Assembly (NCBI GenBank): GCA_947176785.1
Contig: CAMWSA010000090.1
Location: 1 to 11,178 of the forward strand
DNA from: an uncultured Lachnospiraceae bacterium
GTDB lineage: Bacteria > Bacillota > Clostridia > Lachnospirales > Lachnospiraceae
Reading direction: 5' to 3'
DNA length: 11,178 nucleotides
The notes beneath the pieces were generated by a model that did not search any database, was not told the origin of the DNA, and worked only from the letters and a program-made list of their open reading frames with translations. The position numbers were made by a program, and so were the translations under genes. Below, in pieces: positions 1 through 7,384 of this stretch (within the stretch, counting starts at the first letter, position 1; each line of letters starts with the position of its first letter).

Positions 1-1290
1 GAAGAGCGTCTGTCATCGCAGGAGCAGGTCATTCTGGAGAAGGTGGAGCATATCATTCGTCAGGGGGCATATGGGCTTCTGGAGGGTGGTTTTCACACCC
101 CCAATCACCGCTGGGTCATCGCCTCCGTATTGATGGTCTGCAGCAGGCTGTTTGGCTGCGGGGAGATGGAGCAGGCGGCGCTTTCCTATCTGAATGAGGG
201 AATTGACTGCAATGAGGACGGGGAGTTCGCGGAAAAATCCGCGGGAAATTATAACAGGGTCAACAACGATGCCATGATCATGCTCTCCGAGGCCACAGGG
301 GATCCTTCCTATGAGCGCAATGCCGTCCGCAATCTGCGGATGATGCTGACCTATTGGGAGCCTGATGACAGTGTTTTCACGGCAAATTCCACCCGCTTTG
401 ACAAAGACAGGCTGATCTATCCGAAGGATTATTACATGGAGTATCTGAAGATGGGGATGAAGTATGACATCCCGGAATTTCTGCAGATGTGCAATACAAT
501 CTTTGAGATCGTTGACAGACGGCACATTACTTCTCCGGATTATCTGATTTGGTTTATGTTGGAGCCGGCATATCGGAAGCTGGAGTTCCAGGGCAGCTAT
601 CAGCGCCCGGATTTTGGGAGTTTTTATCAGGAGTCGGGCATTGCCAGAGGGCAGCAGGGGCGTTTTACTTACACGGTGATGAGCGGAAAATCCAATTTCT
701 TCTATATTCATAATGGAACGATGAAGCTGGAGATGAAGGTGGCCGGAAGCTTTTGCGAACACAGGGCCTTTAAAAGCGAAAAGATGGAACGGCTGTCTGA
801 AAAGGAGTATCATCTAAGCCAGACCATGCGGGGCTGGTATTATCTGCCCTTTGCGGAAAAGCCGCCCACCAGCGACTGGTGGAAGATGGACAATGCCTCC
901 CGGGATCAGAAACGGGGGCCGGATATGCAGATAGATGTGTGGGTGAAAGCGGTGGAGAACGGAGTGGACGTGCGGGTAAAGACCGCCGGCGTAGAGGGGG
1001 CTCCCTGGAGGATTGAACTTGCCTTCTCCGGCGTGGATTTTCTGTCCAACGATTATGTGGATCTACCGCTCACGGGCAGCGAAGCGGTGGTGGTAAAGCA
1101 GGGTTACACAGAGGTGGGAAACGGAAAGGACACCCTGATCGTGGGCCCCTGCTTCGGAGAACATCATTTCACCGAGGGCAAGGAGGACAGTGAGGCCAAG
1201 ACGCCCGGTGCCGCTACGCTTTATCTTACCGCATATACCTCTTTTGACCGTGAGATACAGATACGCGATAAGGTGAGTTGTTATCGTTGA
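1..1290 (+). CDS. Heparinase-like (alpha/alpha-toroid) protein, 5' partial
   Basis: The frame is open from base 1 to the TGA at 1288-1290 with no stop, giving at least 429 residues. The first possible start inside the window is a GTG at 43 with no ribosome binding site, so the true start probably lies upstream. The N-terminal half is helix-rich, with the motifs GGFHTPNHRWVIAS, DCNEDGEF and AGNYNRVNNDAM followed by RNLRMMLTYWEPD; this resembles the toroid domain of heparinase II/III-like polysaccharide lyases and related bacterial proteins. The second half (roughly FTYTVMSGKSNFFYI onward) looks like the beta-sandwich domain such proteins carry. A role in breaking down uronic-acid glycans is inferred from the fold only; I cannot point to proven catalytic residues. 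No membrane segment is visible in the part present. It is separated from the next gene by a 193-base structured gap. Coding is confident, function is not. Confidence 0.6.
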   Translation, partial: EERLSSQEQVILEKVEHIIRQGAYGLLEGGFHTPNHRWVIASVLMVCSRLFGCGEMEQAALSYLNEGIDCNEDGEFAEKSAGNYNRVNNDAMIMLSEATGDPSYERNAVRNLRMMLTYWEPDDSVFTANSTRFDKDRLIYPKDYYMEYLKMGMKYDIPEFLQMCNTIFEIVDRRHITSPDYLIWFMLEPAYRKLEFQGSYQRPDFGSFYQESGIARGQQGRFTYTVMSGKSNFFYIHNGTMKLEMKVAGSFCEHRAFKSEKMERLSEKEYHLSQTMRGWYYLPFAEKPPTSDWWKMDNASRDQKRGPDMQIDVWVKAVENGVDVRVKTAGVEGAPWRIELAFSGVDFLSNDYVDLPLTGSEAVVVKQGYTEVGNGKDTLIVGPCFGEHHFTEGKEDSEAKTPGAATLYLTAYTSFDREIQIRDKVSCYR

Positions 1291-1296
1291 GTCTTT

Positions 1297-1431
1297 GCGC
1301 TTTCCGGGGATGCCGGCAGGTGACATGCCGGTCGGGAGCCGCCAATTGCTTTCGTCCACCCCAGGGACGCTTACCTGTCCGGAGGTACATATTGGCATTT
1401 CATGGGGATTCGTGCCGGAGGGGGAAAGGGC
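1297..1431 (+). other. Structured intergenic region (nested inverted repeats)
   Basis: No gene is visible between 1291 and 1483. The stretch contains an outer pair GCGCTTTCC (1297-1305) with GGAAAGGGC (1423-1431), 8 of 9 positions. A hairpin GCCGGCA/TGCCGGT (1312-1318, 1326-1332) has a 7-nt loop. A pair GCCAAT/ATTGGC (1341-1346, 1391-1396) encloses two small hairpins, CGTCC/GGACG (1353-1357, 1365-1369) and TACCT/AGGTA (1372-1376, 1383-1387). Nesting of five helices suggests a folded leader or 3' UTR, but each helix is short and there are no homologues here to test it. No T-run follows, so it is not a standard terminator. Confidence 0.4.
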
Positions 1432-1483
1432 GGAAATAGGATAAAACACAGGGAAAAGAAGAATAGGACAGGGGGAAAACAGA

Positions 1484-2317
1484 ATGGGGCGGGAATATGA
1501 AACGGCAAAAGCCTATGTACCGCATTTACGTTATGACCGGGCGGAGCCCTTTAGCCTGGCAGGAATCGGATACACCATATTTGCGGACAGGAAAAAGAGT
1601 CCGTCCTGCAGGCGTATTATAGAGCCTGTTTCCGGGGGGCTGGCCATTGAATATGCCTTCTATTATGACTTTGACATCCAACATCTCTATGATCTGGAGC
1701 ATGCCTTTGTGTATCTGGACCGGGAGGGGAAGGTCACAGGGGTGGAAGGCAGTTTTCACGGAAAGTTTCTGAACAGCTTGATAGAGGGGGTGACAGAGTT
1801 TGAGGGCAGCCATCCGGTGCTGTATGTGCAGCCCGGAAAACATGCGGTTCTGCCAACGCCGGAGTATTTCAAGCTGGTGATTGACAGGGATACGGCATGT
1901 AACAGGAATGCGGGAGAAGATGGGTTCCTTATCAGTCCCATGTTTGAGGGCAGGCTGTTTACGGACGAGGTGCTGGATCGGAAGGTGGAGGAATATATCC
2001 GCAGAAATTATGCTTTCGGGCCCACCTGGGAATTTACGGATGAAAGTCCTGACGGGCGCAGTACAGAGGAGCTTCTCATGCCCTATGAGGAACTGGACAT
2101 TCTGATTGTGCGGCGAATGCGTGAATGGAGTAAGAAAATAGCAGGGGATTTGCGGAACGAACTTTTGACAGCAAATTCCCGAAAAGCCGCTGATGGATGT
2201 TCGGACGCCTTAAAGCGACCGAATATCCATCACCGGACTTGTGCGCTTGCAGGGGATTTGCGGAACTATAACAGCAAATTCCCGGAAAGCGCGCTGATGG
2301 ATGTTCGGATGCCTTAA
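1484..2317 (+). CDS. Conserved-looking protein of unknown family with repeat-derived C-terminus
   Basis: This encodes 277 residues from ATG 1484, preceded by AGGGGG at 1470-1475 with 8 nt spacing. I do not recognise the family. The first 219 residues look like a real globular protein, with the stretches AIEYAFYYDFDIQHLYDLEH, SFHGKF and YVQPGKHAV. These histidine and acidic residues could bind a metal, but that is speculation. No signal peptide or membrane helix is visible. From residue 220 (base 2141) the protein is encoded by the tandem repeat that precedes iolC: residues 220-255 come from a 108-bp unit (36 codons), residues 256-277 from the next unit, and the stop TAA (2315-2317) sits in the apical loop of a repeat hairpin. 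The ancestral protein probably ended near residue 219. It lies between the heparinase-like gene and iolC on the same strand; a functional link to either is not shown. Confidence 0.65.
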   Translation: MGREYETAKAYVPHLRYDRAEPFSLAGIGYTIFADRKKSPSCRRIIEPVSGGLAIEYAFYYDFDIQHLYDLEHAFVYLDREGKVTGVEGSFHGKFLNSLIEGVTEFEGSHPVLYVQPGKHAVLPTPEYFKLVIDRDTACNRNAGEDGFLISPMFEGRLFTDEVLDRKVEEYIRRNYAFGPTWEFTDESPDGRSTEELLMPYEELDILIVRRMREWSKKIAGDLRNELLTANSRKAADGCSDALKRPNIHHRTCALAGDLRNYNSKFPESALMDVRMP

Positions 2318-2475
2318 AGCGACCGAATATCCATCACCGGACTTGCGCGCTTGCAGGGGATTTGCGGAACTATAACAGCAAATTCCCGGAAAGCGCGCTG
2401 ATGGATGTTCGGATGCCTTAAAGCGACCGAATATCCATCACCGGACTTGCGCGCTTGCAGGGGATTTGCGGAACT
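2141..2475 (+). repeat. Tandem ~104-bp hairpin repeat ahead of iolC (3.2 units)
   Basis: Units start at 2141 (108 bp), 2249 (104 bp), 2353 (104 bp) and 2457 (19 bases, truncated). Units 2 and 3 are identical base for base; unit 1 is diverged and 4 bp longer. Each junction-to-junction segment folds into a long hairpin: 2171-2261, 2274-2365 and 2378-2469. In the second copy the layers are GCAAATTCCC/GGGGATTTGC (10 pairs, one G-T), AAGCGCGC/GCGCGCTT (8 perfect pairs), and GATGGATGTTCGG (2296-2308) with CCGAATATCCATC (2323-2335), 13 pairs with one G-T, around a 14-nt loop (2309-2322). Successive hairpins are joined by linkers of the type GGAACTATAACA. The array overlaps the end of the upstream gene and stops about 8 bases before the iolC ribosome binding site, so it forms essentially the whole iolC leader. 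Confidence 0.93.
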
Positions 2476-2496
2476 TAATATAGAAGGGAGATAACC

Positions 2497-3513
2497 ATGC
2501 AGTACATATCATTTGATCCAACCAGGGAGTATGATCTGATTTTGCTGGGCAGAGTCGCCATCGACTTCAACCCGGTGGACCTGAACCGCCCTCTGGAGGA
2601 GAGCAGCAATTTCAACAAGTATCTGGGAGGCTCCCCTGCCAATATTGCGGTGGGCATGGCGCGCCTGGGAAAGAAGGTGGGGTTTATCGCCAAGGTTTCC
2701 GATGACCAGTTCGGAGACTATGTGACCCACTATTTCCAGAAGGAGGGCATTGACACCAGTCACATTACGAGGTGCGGAAACGGTGAGAATCTGGGCCTGA
2801 CCTTCACGGAAATCTTAAGCCCCTCGGAGAGCCGGATCCTGATGTACCGGGACGGTGTGGCGGATCTGATGCTGGAGCCGGAGGATGTGGACGAGGAGTA
2901 TATCAAAAAGGCTAAAGCGTTGCTGATCTCCGGCACGGCTCTTGCTGCCAGCCCCTCCCGGGAGGCGGCGCTGAAGGCAGTGCTGCTGGCTAAGAAAAAT
3001 GACATGGCGGTAATATTTGACATAGACTACCGGGCTTATACCTGGAAAAATATGGATGAAATTTCCATCTATTATTCCCTGGTGGCAAGGCAGAGTGACC
3101 TGATCCTGGGGTCCAGGGAGGAGTTTGACCTGACGGAGCGCATACTGGGGGTATGCGAGAATGACGGGGAGAGCGCCAAGCGCTGGCAGGCTTACGGCTG
3201 CCGGATTGTGGTAATCAAGCATGGCAAGGAGGGGTCTACAGCCTACACCTGTGACGGCAACCACTATGCGGTAAAGCCTTTTCCCACCAATGCCCTGAAG
3301 GGCTTCGGGGGAGGGGACGGGTATGCGTCCTCCTTTATCAGGGCGCTGATTGACGGCTGCACGGTACCGGAGGCTTTGGAGTATGGTTCCGCCTCGGCTT
3401 CCATGCTGATCTCCGCCCACAGCTGTTCGGCGGCCATGCCTACGCTGGCGGAGGTGGAACTATTTATTAAGGAAGAAAAGGAAAAATATGGGGAGATGGT
3501 AGTGCGGCAGTAG
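2497..3513 (+). CDS. iolC: 5-dehydro-2-deoxygluconokinase (PfkB family)
   Basis: This cytoplasmic sugar kinase (EC 2.7.1.92) phosphorylates 5-dehydro-2-deoxygluconate with ATP, late in myo-inositol breakdown. The 338 residues fit the family. The N-terminus reads LGRVAIDFNPVDLNRPLEE, characteristic of IolC, followed by the first PfkB signature GGSPANIAVGMARLG (from residue 44), FDIDYRAYTW in the middle, and VVIKHGKEGSTAY. The C-terminal PfkB signature is GFGGGDGYASSF (from residue 269), with the expected catalytic base Asp274. The usual GAGD is GGGD here, a small departure from the consensus. ATG 2497 has AAGGGAG at 2484-2490 with 6 nt spacing. It is the first iol gene in the window and directly follows the tandem hairpin repeat. 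iolB follows after 57 bases, so the two are probably co-transcribed. Confidence 0.94.
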   Translation: MQYISFDPTREYDLILLGRVAIDFNPVDLNRPLEESSNFNKYLGGSPANIAVGMARLGKKVGFIAKVSDDQFGDYVTHYFQKEGIDTSHITRCGNGENLGLTFTEILSPSESRILMYRDGVADLMLEPEDVDEEYIKKAKALLISGTALAASPSREAALKAVLLAKKNDMAVIFDIDYRAYTWKNMDEISIYYSLVARQSDLILGSREEFDLTERILGVCENDGESAKRWQAYGCRIVVIKHGKEGSTAYTCDGNHYAVKPFPTNALKGFGGGDGYASSFIRALIDGCTVPEALEYGSASASMLISAHSCSAAMPTLAEVELFIKEEKEKYGEMVVRQ

Positions 3514-3570
3514 GTAAAATCTAACTGCTCGTGAGTATAATCTAAAATATATCGCAGCGGGAGGTATAGT

Positions 3571-4347
3571 ATGTACGAGAATCCGGAATACAACGGGAGA
3601 GGGGAAAAGATTTTCTGCGAAGAGGCGGGGAAAAACAGCCATATGCTGATGGATGTGCGCATACAGCGGCTGGCGGCAGGACAAAAGGTAAGGCTGCTGG
3701 AACAGGAAAAGGAGACGGCGGTGATGCTTCTTTCGGGCAAGGTACTCTTTGCCTTTGAGGGAAAGCGGGAGAACGCGGAGAGGCGCAGTGTCTTTCTGGA
3801 TAAACCATACTGCCTGCACTGCTGCCGCAGGAAAGAGATGGTCGTCACGGCTCAGGAGGACACAAGGCTGCTAATCCAGCAGACCACGAATCCCGATGGG
3901 TTTGACACGGTGTTTTACACACCCCAGATGTGTACCTTACAGGAATTCGGAAAAGAGCAATGGGAAGGCACAGCCCACCGGCAGGTGCTGACGGTTTTTG
4001 ACTATGAGAATGCGCCCTACTCTCACATGGTGATGGGGGAGGTATTTCACAAGCCCGGCTGCTGGTCCAGTTATCCGCCCCACCATCATCCCCAGCCGGA
4101 GTTGTACTATTATGAGTTTGACAAGCCGCAGGGGTTTGGCGTGGGATTTGTGGGGGAGGAGTGCTTCCGTGTACAGGACCAGGGATGCCTGCTGGTCGAC
4201 CCCATGCATGCCCACCAGCAGGTGGCGGCACCGGGCTACAGGATGTATTATGCGTGGCTGATCCGGCATCTGGAAGGGGATCCCTGGCGCAAGACCCGGA
4301 TTGTGGACCCGGAACATGAGTGGCTTGATCATTCGGACTATGAATAG
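3571..4347 (+). CDS. iolB: 5-deoxy-glucuronate isomerase
   Basis: IolB (EC 5.3.1.30) converts 5-deoxy-glucuronate, the product of IolD ring opening, to 5-dehydro-2-deoxygluconate, the substrate of IolC. It is a soluble metal-dependent bicupin protein. The 258 residues are slightly shorter than the roughly 270 of the Bacillus protein. The diagnostic metal-site motif is intact: YPPHHHPQPELYYYEF, with His171-His173 and Glu177, followed by VDPMHAHQQVAAPGYRMYY with His213 and His215. The more variable N-terminal cupin starts at MYENPEYNGRGEKI. ATG 3571 is chosen for GGGAGG at 3559-3564 with 6 nt spacing. The 57-base gap after iolC contains no evident structure. The stop codon TAG (4345-4347) lies at the beginning of the structured iolD leader. 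Confidence 0.95.
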   Translation: MYENPEYNGRGEKIFCEEAGKNSHMLMDVRIQRLAAGQKVRLLEQEKETAVMLLSGKVLFAFEGKRENAERRSVFLDKPYCLHCCRRKEMVVTAQEDTRLLIQQTTNPDGFDTVFYTPQMCTLQEFGKEQWEGTAHRQVLTVFDYENAPYSHMVMGEVFHKPGCWSSYPPHHHPQPELYYYEFDKPQGFGVGFVGEECFRVQDQGCLLVDPMHAHQQVAAPGYRMYYAWLIRHLEGDPWRKTRIVDPEHEWLDHSDYE

Positions 4348-4353
4348 CCGTTG

Positions 4354-4552
4354 CCGGAAAACGCGCAGATCCATGTCAGGACACCCCAAAGCGGCCTGAT
4401 GTGGATTGGCGGATGTGCGTCGGTAGGGCAGATACGGAACTTTAAAACAGTATCTGCCTGGACGGCGCACTGATGAATGTCCGGGCACCCAAAAGTGACC
4501 GGGCAATCATCACGGGGATGTGCGTCGGTAGGGCAGATACGGAACTTTAAAA
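4354..4552 (+). repeat. Two diverged hairpin-repeat units forming the iolD leader
   Basis: The 224-base iolB-iolD gap has no gene. A 37-base exact direct repeat (4411-4447 and 4516-4552) marks a 105-bp period, nearly the period of the iolC-leader array. The second unit folds as GTATCTGCC/GGCAGATAC (4450-4458, 4532-4540; 9 perfect pairs), CGCAC/GTGCG (4466-4470, 4520-4524), and GATGAATGTCCGG/CCGGGCAATCATC (4472-4484, 4499-4511; 12 of 13 pairs) with a 14-nt loop. The first unit has GATCCATGTCAGG/CCTGATGTGGATT (4368-4380, 4395-4407), all 13 pairs counting three wobbles, again with a 14-nt loop (4381-4394). Loops read ACACCCCAAAGCGG and GCACCCAAAAGTGA, against ATGCCTTAAAGCGA ahead of iolC. The last unit runs straight into the iolD ribosome binding site. 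Confidence 0.88.
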
Positions 4553-4571
4553 TAAGAAAGGTGGGGTAAGT

Positions 4572-6491
4572 ATGGCATATATGACAACCGCCCAGGCGCT
4601 GGTCAGGTTTCTGGATAACCAGTACGTGTCTTTTGATGGGCGGGAAAACAAATTTGTAGAAGGTATCTTTACCATATTCGGGCATGGGATTGTCTGTGGG
4701 CTTGGGGAAGCCTTGGACAGTACCCCGGGCAGTCTGAAGGTCTATCAGGGAAAAAATGAGCAGGGAATGGCTCACGCCGCCATGGCCTTTGCAAAGCAGA
4801 ACAACCGGAGAAAGATCATTGCGTGTTCCTCGTCCATCGGGCCGGGCGCGGCGAACATGATCACGGCGGCGGCTACGGCCACGGTAAACCATGTGCCCCT
4901 GCTGCTGTTTCCTGCGGATGCTTTTTCCACCAGACAGCCGGACCCGGTATTGCAGCAGTTTGAGCAGGTGAATTCTCTGGCCATTACCACCAATGACGCC
5001 TATCGGGCGGTGTGCCGGTACTGGGACAGGATCGCCAGGCCGGAGCAGCTGATGTCAGCAATGATAAACGCCATGCGGGTGCTGACGGATACGGCGGAGA
5101 CAGGAGCGGTATGTATTTCACTGCCCCAGGACGTGGAGGGAGAGTGTTATGACTTCCCGGAGGAGTTTTTCCGAAAGAGGGTACACCGCATCGTGAGAAT
5201 CGTGCCGGCGGAGGAAGAACTGGAGGAAGCGGCAGGACGGCTGCTGGCGGCGAAAAAACCGCTGGTCATCTGCGGAGGCGGTGTCCGTTACTCGGAGGCA
5301 GGAGAGGCTTTGGAACAGTTCTGTCAGGAGTTTTCCATTCCCTTTGCAGAGACCCAGAGCGGCAAAACGGCCTGTCTCTCCTCTCATCCCTACAATCTGG
5401 GGGGGTTGGGAGTCACGGGAAACAGTGCGGGAAATGACATAGCCAGGGAGGCTGATCTGGTATTGGGTATCGGCACCCGGTTTTCCGATTTCACCACCGC
5501 CTCCAAGTCCCTGTTTGGGGAGGGGGCGGAGACGGTCACTGTGAATACTTCCCGCTTTGACGCTTACAAGCTGGGAGCCGTGAAGGTGGTGGCGGATGCA
5601 AAGCTTGCCATTGTGGAACTGGGAGCAAGGCTGCGCCAGGCGGGTTACCGATCCGGCTACGTCGATGAAATCAGGAGAGCTAAAGAGGGCTGGGAAAAGG
5701 AGATGGCATTCCTTTCCTCCTACTCCTTTGAAGGGGATTTTAAGCCCCTGATCAGTGCGGGGGATCCCAGGACTATACCGGAATTTCAAAAGATGACGAA
5801 CAGCGTCCTGACTCAGACGGCGGTGGTTGCCAGAGTGAGGGAACTGATTCCGGCGGATGCCATCTGTGTGGGGGCGGCGGGCTCCCTGCCCGGCGATTTG
5901 CAGCGGATGTGGACTTCGGAGGTACGATATTCTTACAACATGGAGTACGGCTATTCCTGTATGGGTTATGAGATTGCGGGGGCGCTGGGTTCCAAGCTGG
6001 CAGAGCCTGCCAGGGAAGTGTATGCCATGTGCGGCGACGGGAGTTATCTGATGCTGCACTCGGAACTGGTGACTTCCATTCAGGAGCGCAGAAAGATTAA
6101 TGTGTTGCTCTTTGACAACAGCGGCTTTGGCTGCATCAATAATCTGGAGATGTCAAACGGCATAGGCAACCTGGCTACGGAGTTTCGGTACAGGGATCAG
6201 GAGGGGAAGCTGCTGGGGGATCTTATCCCCATCGACTTTGCGGCCTGCGCTGCGGGCTATGGCGTAAAGACCTATCGTGTAAAAAATATGGAGGAATTGG
6301 ACGCCGCCCTGAAAGACAGCCTGCAACAGGAGGTATCCACACTGATTGATATCAAGGTGCTGCCCAAAACCATGACCGACGGGTACGGGGCATGGTGGCA
6401 TGTGGGTATTGCGGGAGCCTCTGAAAATGAAAAGGTGCGCGGCGCATATGAGAATAAGCGGAAAAATTTGGAGAAGGCGAGGAAATATTGA
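4572..6491 (+). CDS. iolD: 3D-(3,5/4)-trihydroxycyclohexane-1,2-dione hydrolase
   Basis: IolD (EC 3.7.1.22) is a cytoplasmic thiamine-diphosphate enzyme that hydrolytically opens the six-carbon ring of the IolE product to give 5-deoxy-glucuronate. Its 639 residues match the family length. The three domains of the acetolactate-synthase fold are visible: an N-terminal pyrimidine-binding domain with GKNEQGMAHAAMAFAK, in which Glu63 is the expected ThDP-activating glutamate; a central domain with KPLVICGGGVRYS; and a C-terminal pyrophosphate-binding domain with CGDGSYLMLHSE (GDGS at 488-491) leading to LLFDNSGFGCINNLEMSNG. The last two segments are diagnostic for IolD over other ThDP enzymes. ATG 4572 follows AAAGGTGGGG at 4557-4566. 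The stop TGA overlaps the iolE ATG by one base, so translation of the two is probably coupled. Its leader carries the hairpin repeat also found before iolC. Confidence 0.97.
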   Translation: MAYMTTAQALVRFLDNQYVSFDGRENKFVEGIFTIFGHGIVCGLGEALDSTPGSLKVYQGKNEQGMAHAAMAFAKQNNRRKIIACSSSIGPGAANMITAAATATVNHVPLLLFPADAFSTRQPDPVLQQFEQVNSLAITTNDAYRAVCRYWDRIARPEQLMSAMINAMRVLTDTAETGAVCISLPQDVEGECYDFPEEFFRKRVHRIVRIVPAEEELEEAAGRLLAAKKPLVICGGGVRYSEAGEALEQFCQEFSIPFAETQSGKTACLSSHPYNLGGLGVTGNSAGNDIAREADLVLGIGTRFSDFTTASKSLFGEGAETVTVNTSRFDAYKLGAVKVVADAKLAIVELGARLRQAGYRSGYVDEIRRAKEGWEKEMAFLSSYSFEGDFKPLISAGDPRTIPEFQKMTNSVLTQTAVVARVRELIPADAICVGAAGSLPGDLQRMWTSEVRYSYNMEYGYSCMGYEIAGALGSKLAEPAREVYAMCGDGSYLMLHSELVTSIQERRKINVLLFDNSGFGCINNLEMSNGIGNLATEFRYRDQEGKLLGDLIPIDFAACAAGYGVKTYRVKNMEELDAALKDSLQQEVSTLIDIKVLPKTMTDGYGAWWHVGIAGASENEKVRGAYENKRKNLEKARKY

Positions 6492-7384
6492 TGTTAAATA
6501 AGGAAAAGGTGCATTTGGGCATAGCGCCCATCGCATGGACGAATGATGATATGCCGGATCTGGGGGCGGAGAACACCTTTGAGCAATGTGTGTCAGAGAT
6601 GGCCCTGGCGGGTTATACCGGCTGTGAAGTGGGTAATAAATATCCCAGAGATATCACGACACTTAAAAAGGCGCTGGATCTTCGGGGAATGCAGATCTGT
6701 AACGCCTGGTATTCCACTTTTCTCACCACGGCTCCCTACGAAGAGACGGAAAAAGGCTTTATTGAACATATTACTTTTCTGAGGGAGATGGGTGCAAAGG
6801 TGGTGGGAGTCTCCGAGCAGGGGCATTCCATACAGGGGACGGATAAGTCTGTTTTCCGGGACAAATATGTGATGGAGGACAGAGAGTGGGAGCTTTTGTG
6901 TACGGGTCTTAACAAGCTGGGCAGGGTGGCAAAGGATATGGGGATCGCCCTGACTTTCCACCATCATATGGGAACCGTGGTGCAGACGGCGGCGGAGATC
7001 GACAGGATGATGGAGAATACGGACCCGGAACTGGTGGGCCTTTTGTTCGACAGCGGTCATCTGGCCTACTGCGGCGAGGATTATCTGGCAGTGTTGAAAA
7101 AATATGCGGGCAGAACCAGGCATGTGCATTTAAAAGATATCCGGCCCCAGGTGGTGGAGAAAGTAAAAGCGGAGAATCTCAGCTTTTTGCAGGGTGTACG
7201 CATGGGGACTTTCACCGTACCCGGGGACGGCAGTCTGGATTTTGCGCCCATCTTCGCAATCCTGGCGGATACCGGTTATGAGGGATACGTGCTGGTGGAA
7301 GCGGAGCAGGACCCGGCGGTGGCCAATCCCCTGGAATATGCCATTAAGGCCAGGAAGTACATAGCGGAGAAGGCGGGGCTGTAG
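6491..7384 (+). CDS. iolE: Inosose dehydratase (2-keto-myo-inositol dehydratase)
   Basis: IolE (EC 4.2.1.44) removes water from 2-keto-myo-inositol to give the trihydroxycyclohexane-dione used by IolD. It is a soluble metal-dependent TIM-barrel protein of the AP-endonuclease-2/xylose-isomerase-like superfamily. From ATG 6491 it has 297 residues, as in Bacillus. Signature stretches are GIAPIAWTNDDMPDLG at the N-terminus, TFHHHMGT (His157-159), LLFDSGHLAYCGED (Asp187, His190), HVHLKDIR (His211, His213), TVPGDGSLDF and VLVEAEQDP (Glu270, Glu272). These include the acidic and histidine metal ligands expected at the barrel mouth. A TTG one codon upstream (6488) is possible, but ATG 6491 fits better: it overlaps the iolD stop as TGATG and has GAGG about 8 nt upstream. 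Its stop codon TAG is also the start of the structured region before iolG. Confidence 0.96.
   Translation: MLNKEKVHLGIAPIAWTNDDMPDLGAENTFEQCVSEMALAGYTGCEVGNKYPRDITTLKKALDLRGMQICNAWYSTFLTTAPYEETEKGFIEHITFLREMGAKVVGVSEQGHSIQGTDKSVFRDKYVMEDREWELLCTGLNKLGRVAKDMGIALTFHHHMGTVVQTAAEIDRMMENTDPELVGLLFDSGHLAYCGEDYLAVLKKYAGRTRHVHLKDIRPQVVEKVKAENLSFLQGVRMGTFTVPGDGSLDFAPIFAILADTGYEGYVLVEAEQDPAVANPLEYAIKARKYIAEKAGL

Noticed and set aside
2343..2376. Possible promoter inside the repeat (TTGCGC or TTGCAG with TATAAC)
   Set aside because: Spacings are 22 and 13 bases, both outside the working range for a sigma-A promoter. TATAAC is better explained as the linker between hairpins.
2141..2475. CRISPR array as an explanation of the regular repeats
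   Set aside because: The whole 104-bp unit is repeated, with no unique spacers between short repeats.
3514..3570. Regulatory structure between iolC and iolB
   Set aside because: The 57 bases are A+T-rich and hold only a ribosome binding site; no convincing stem was found.
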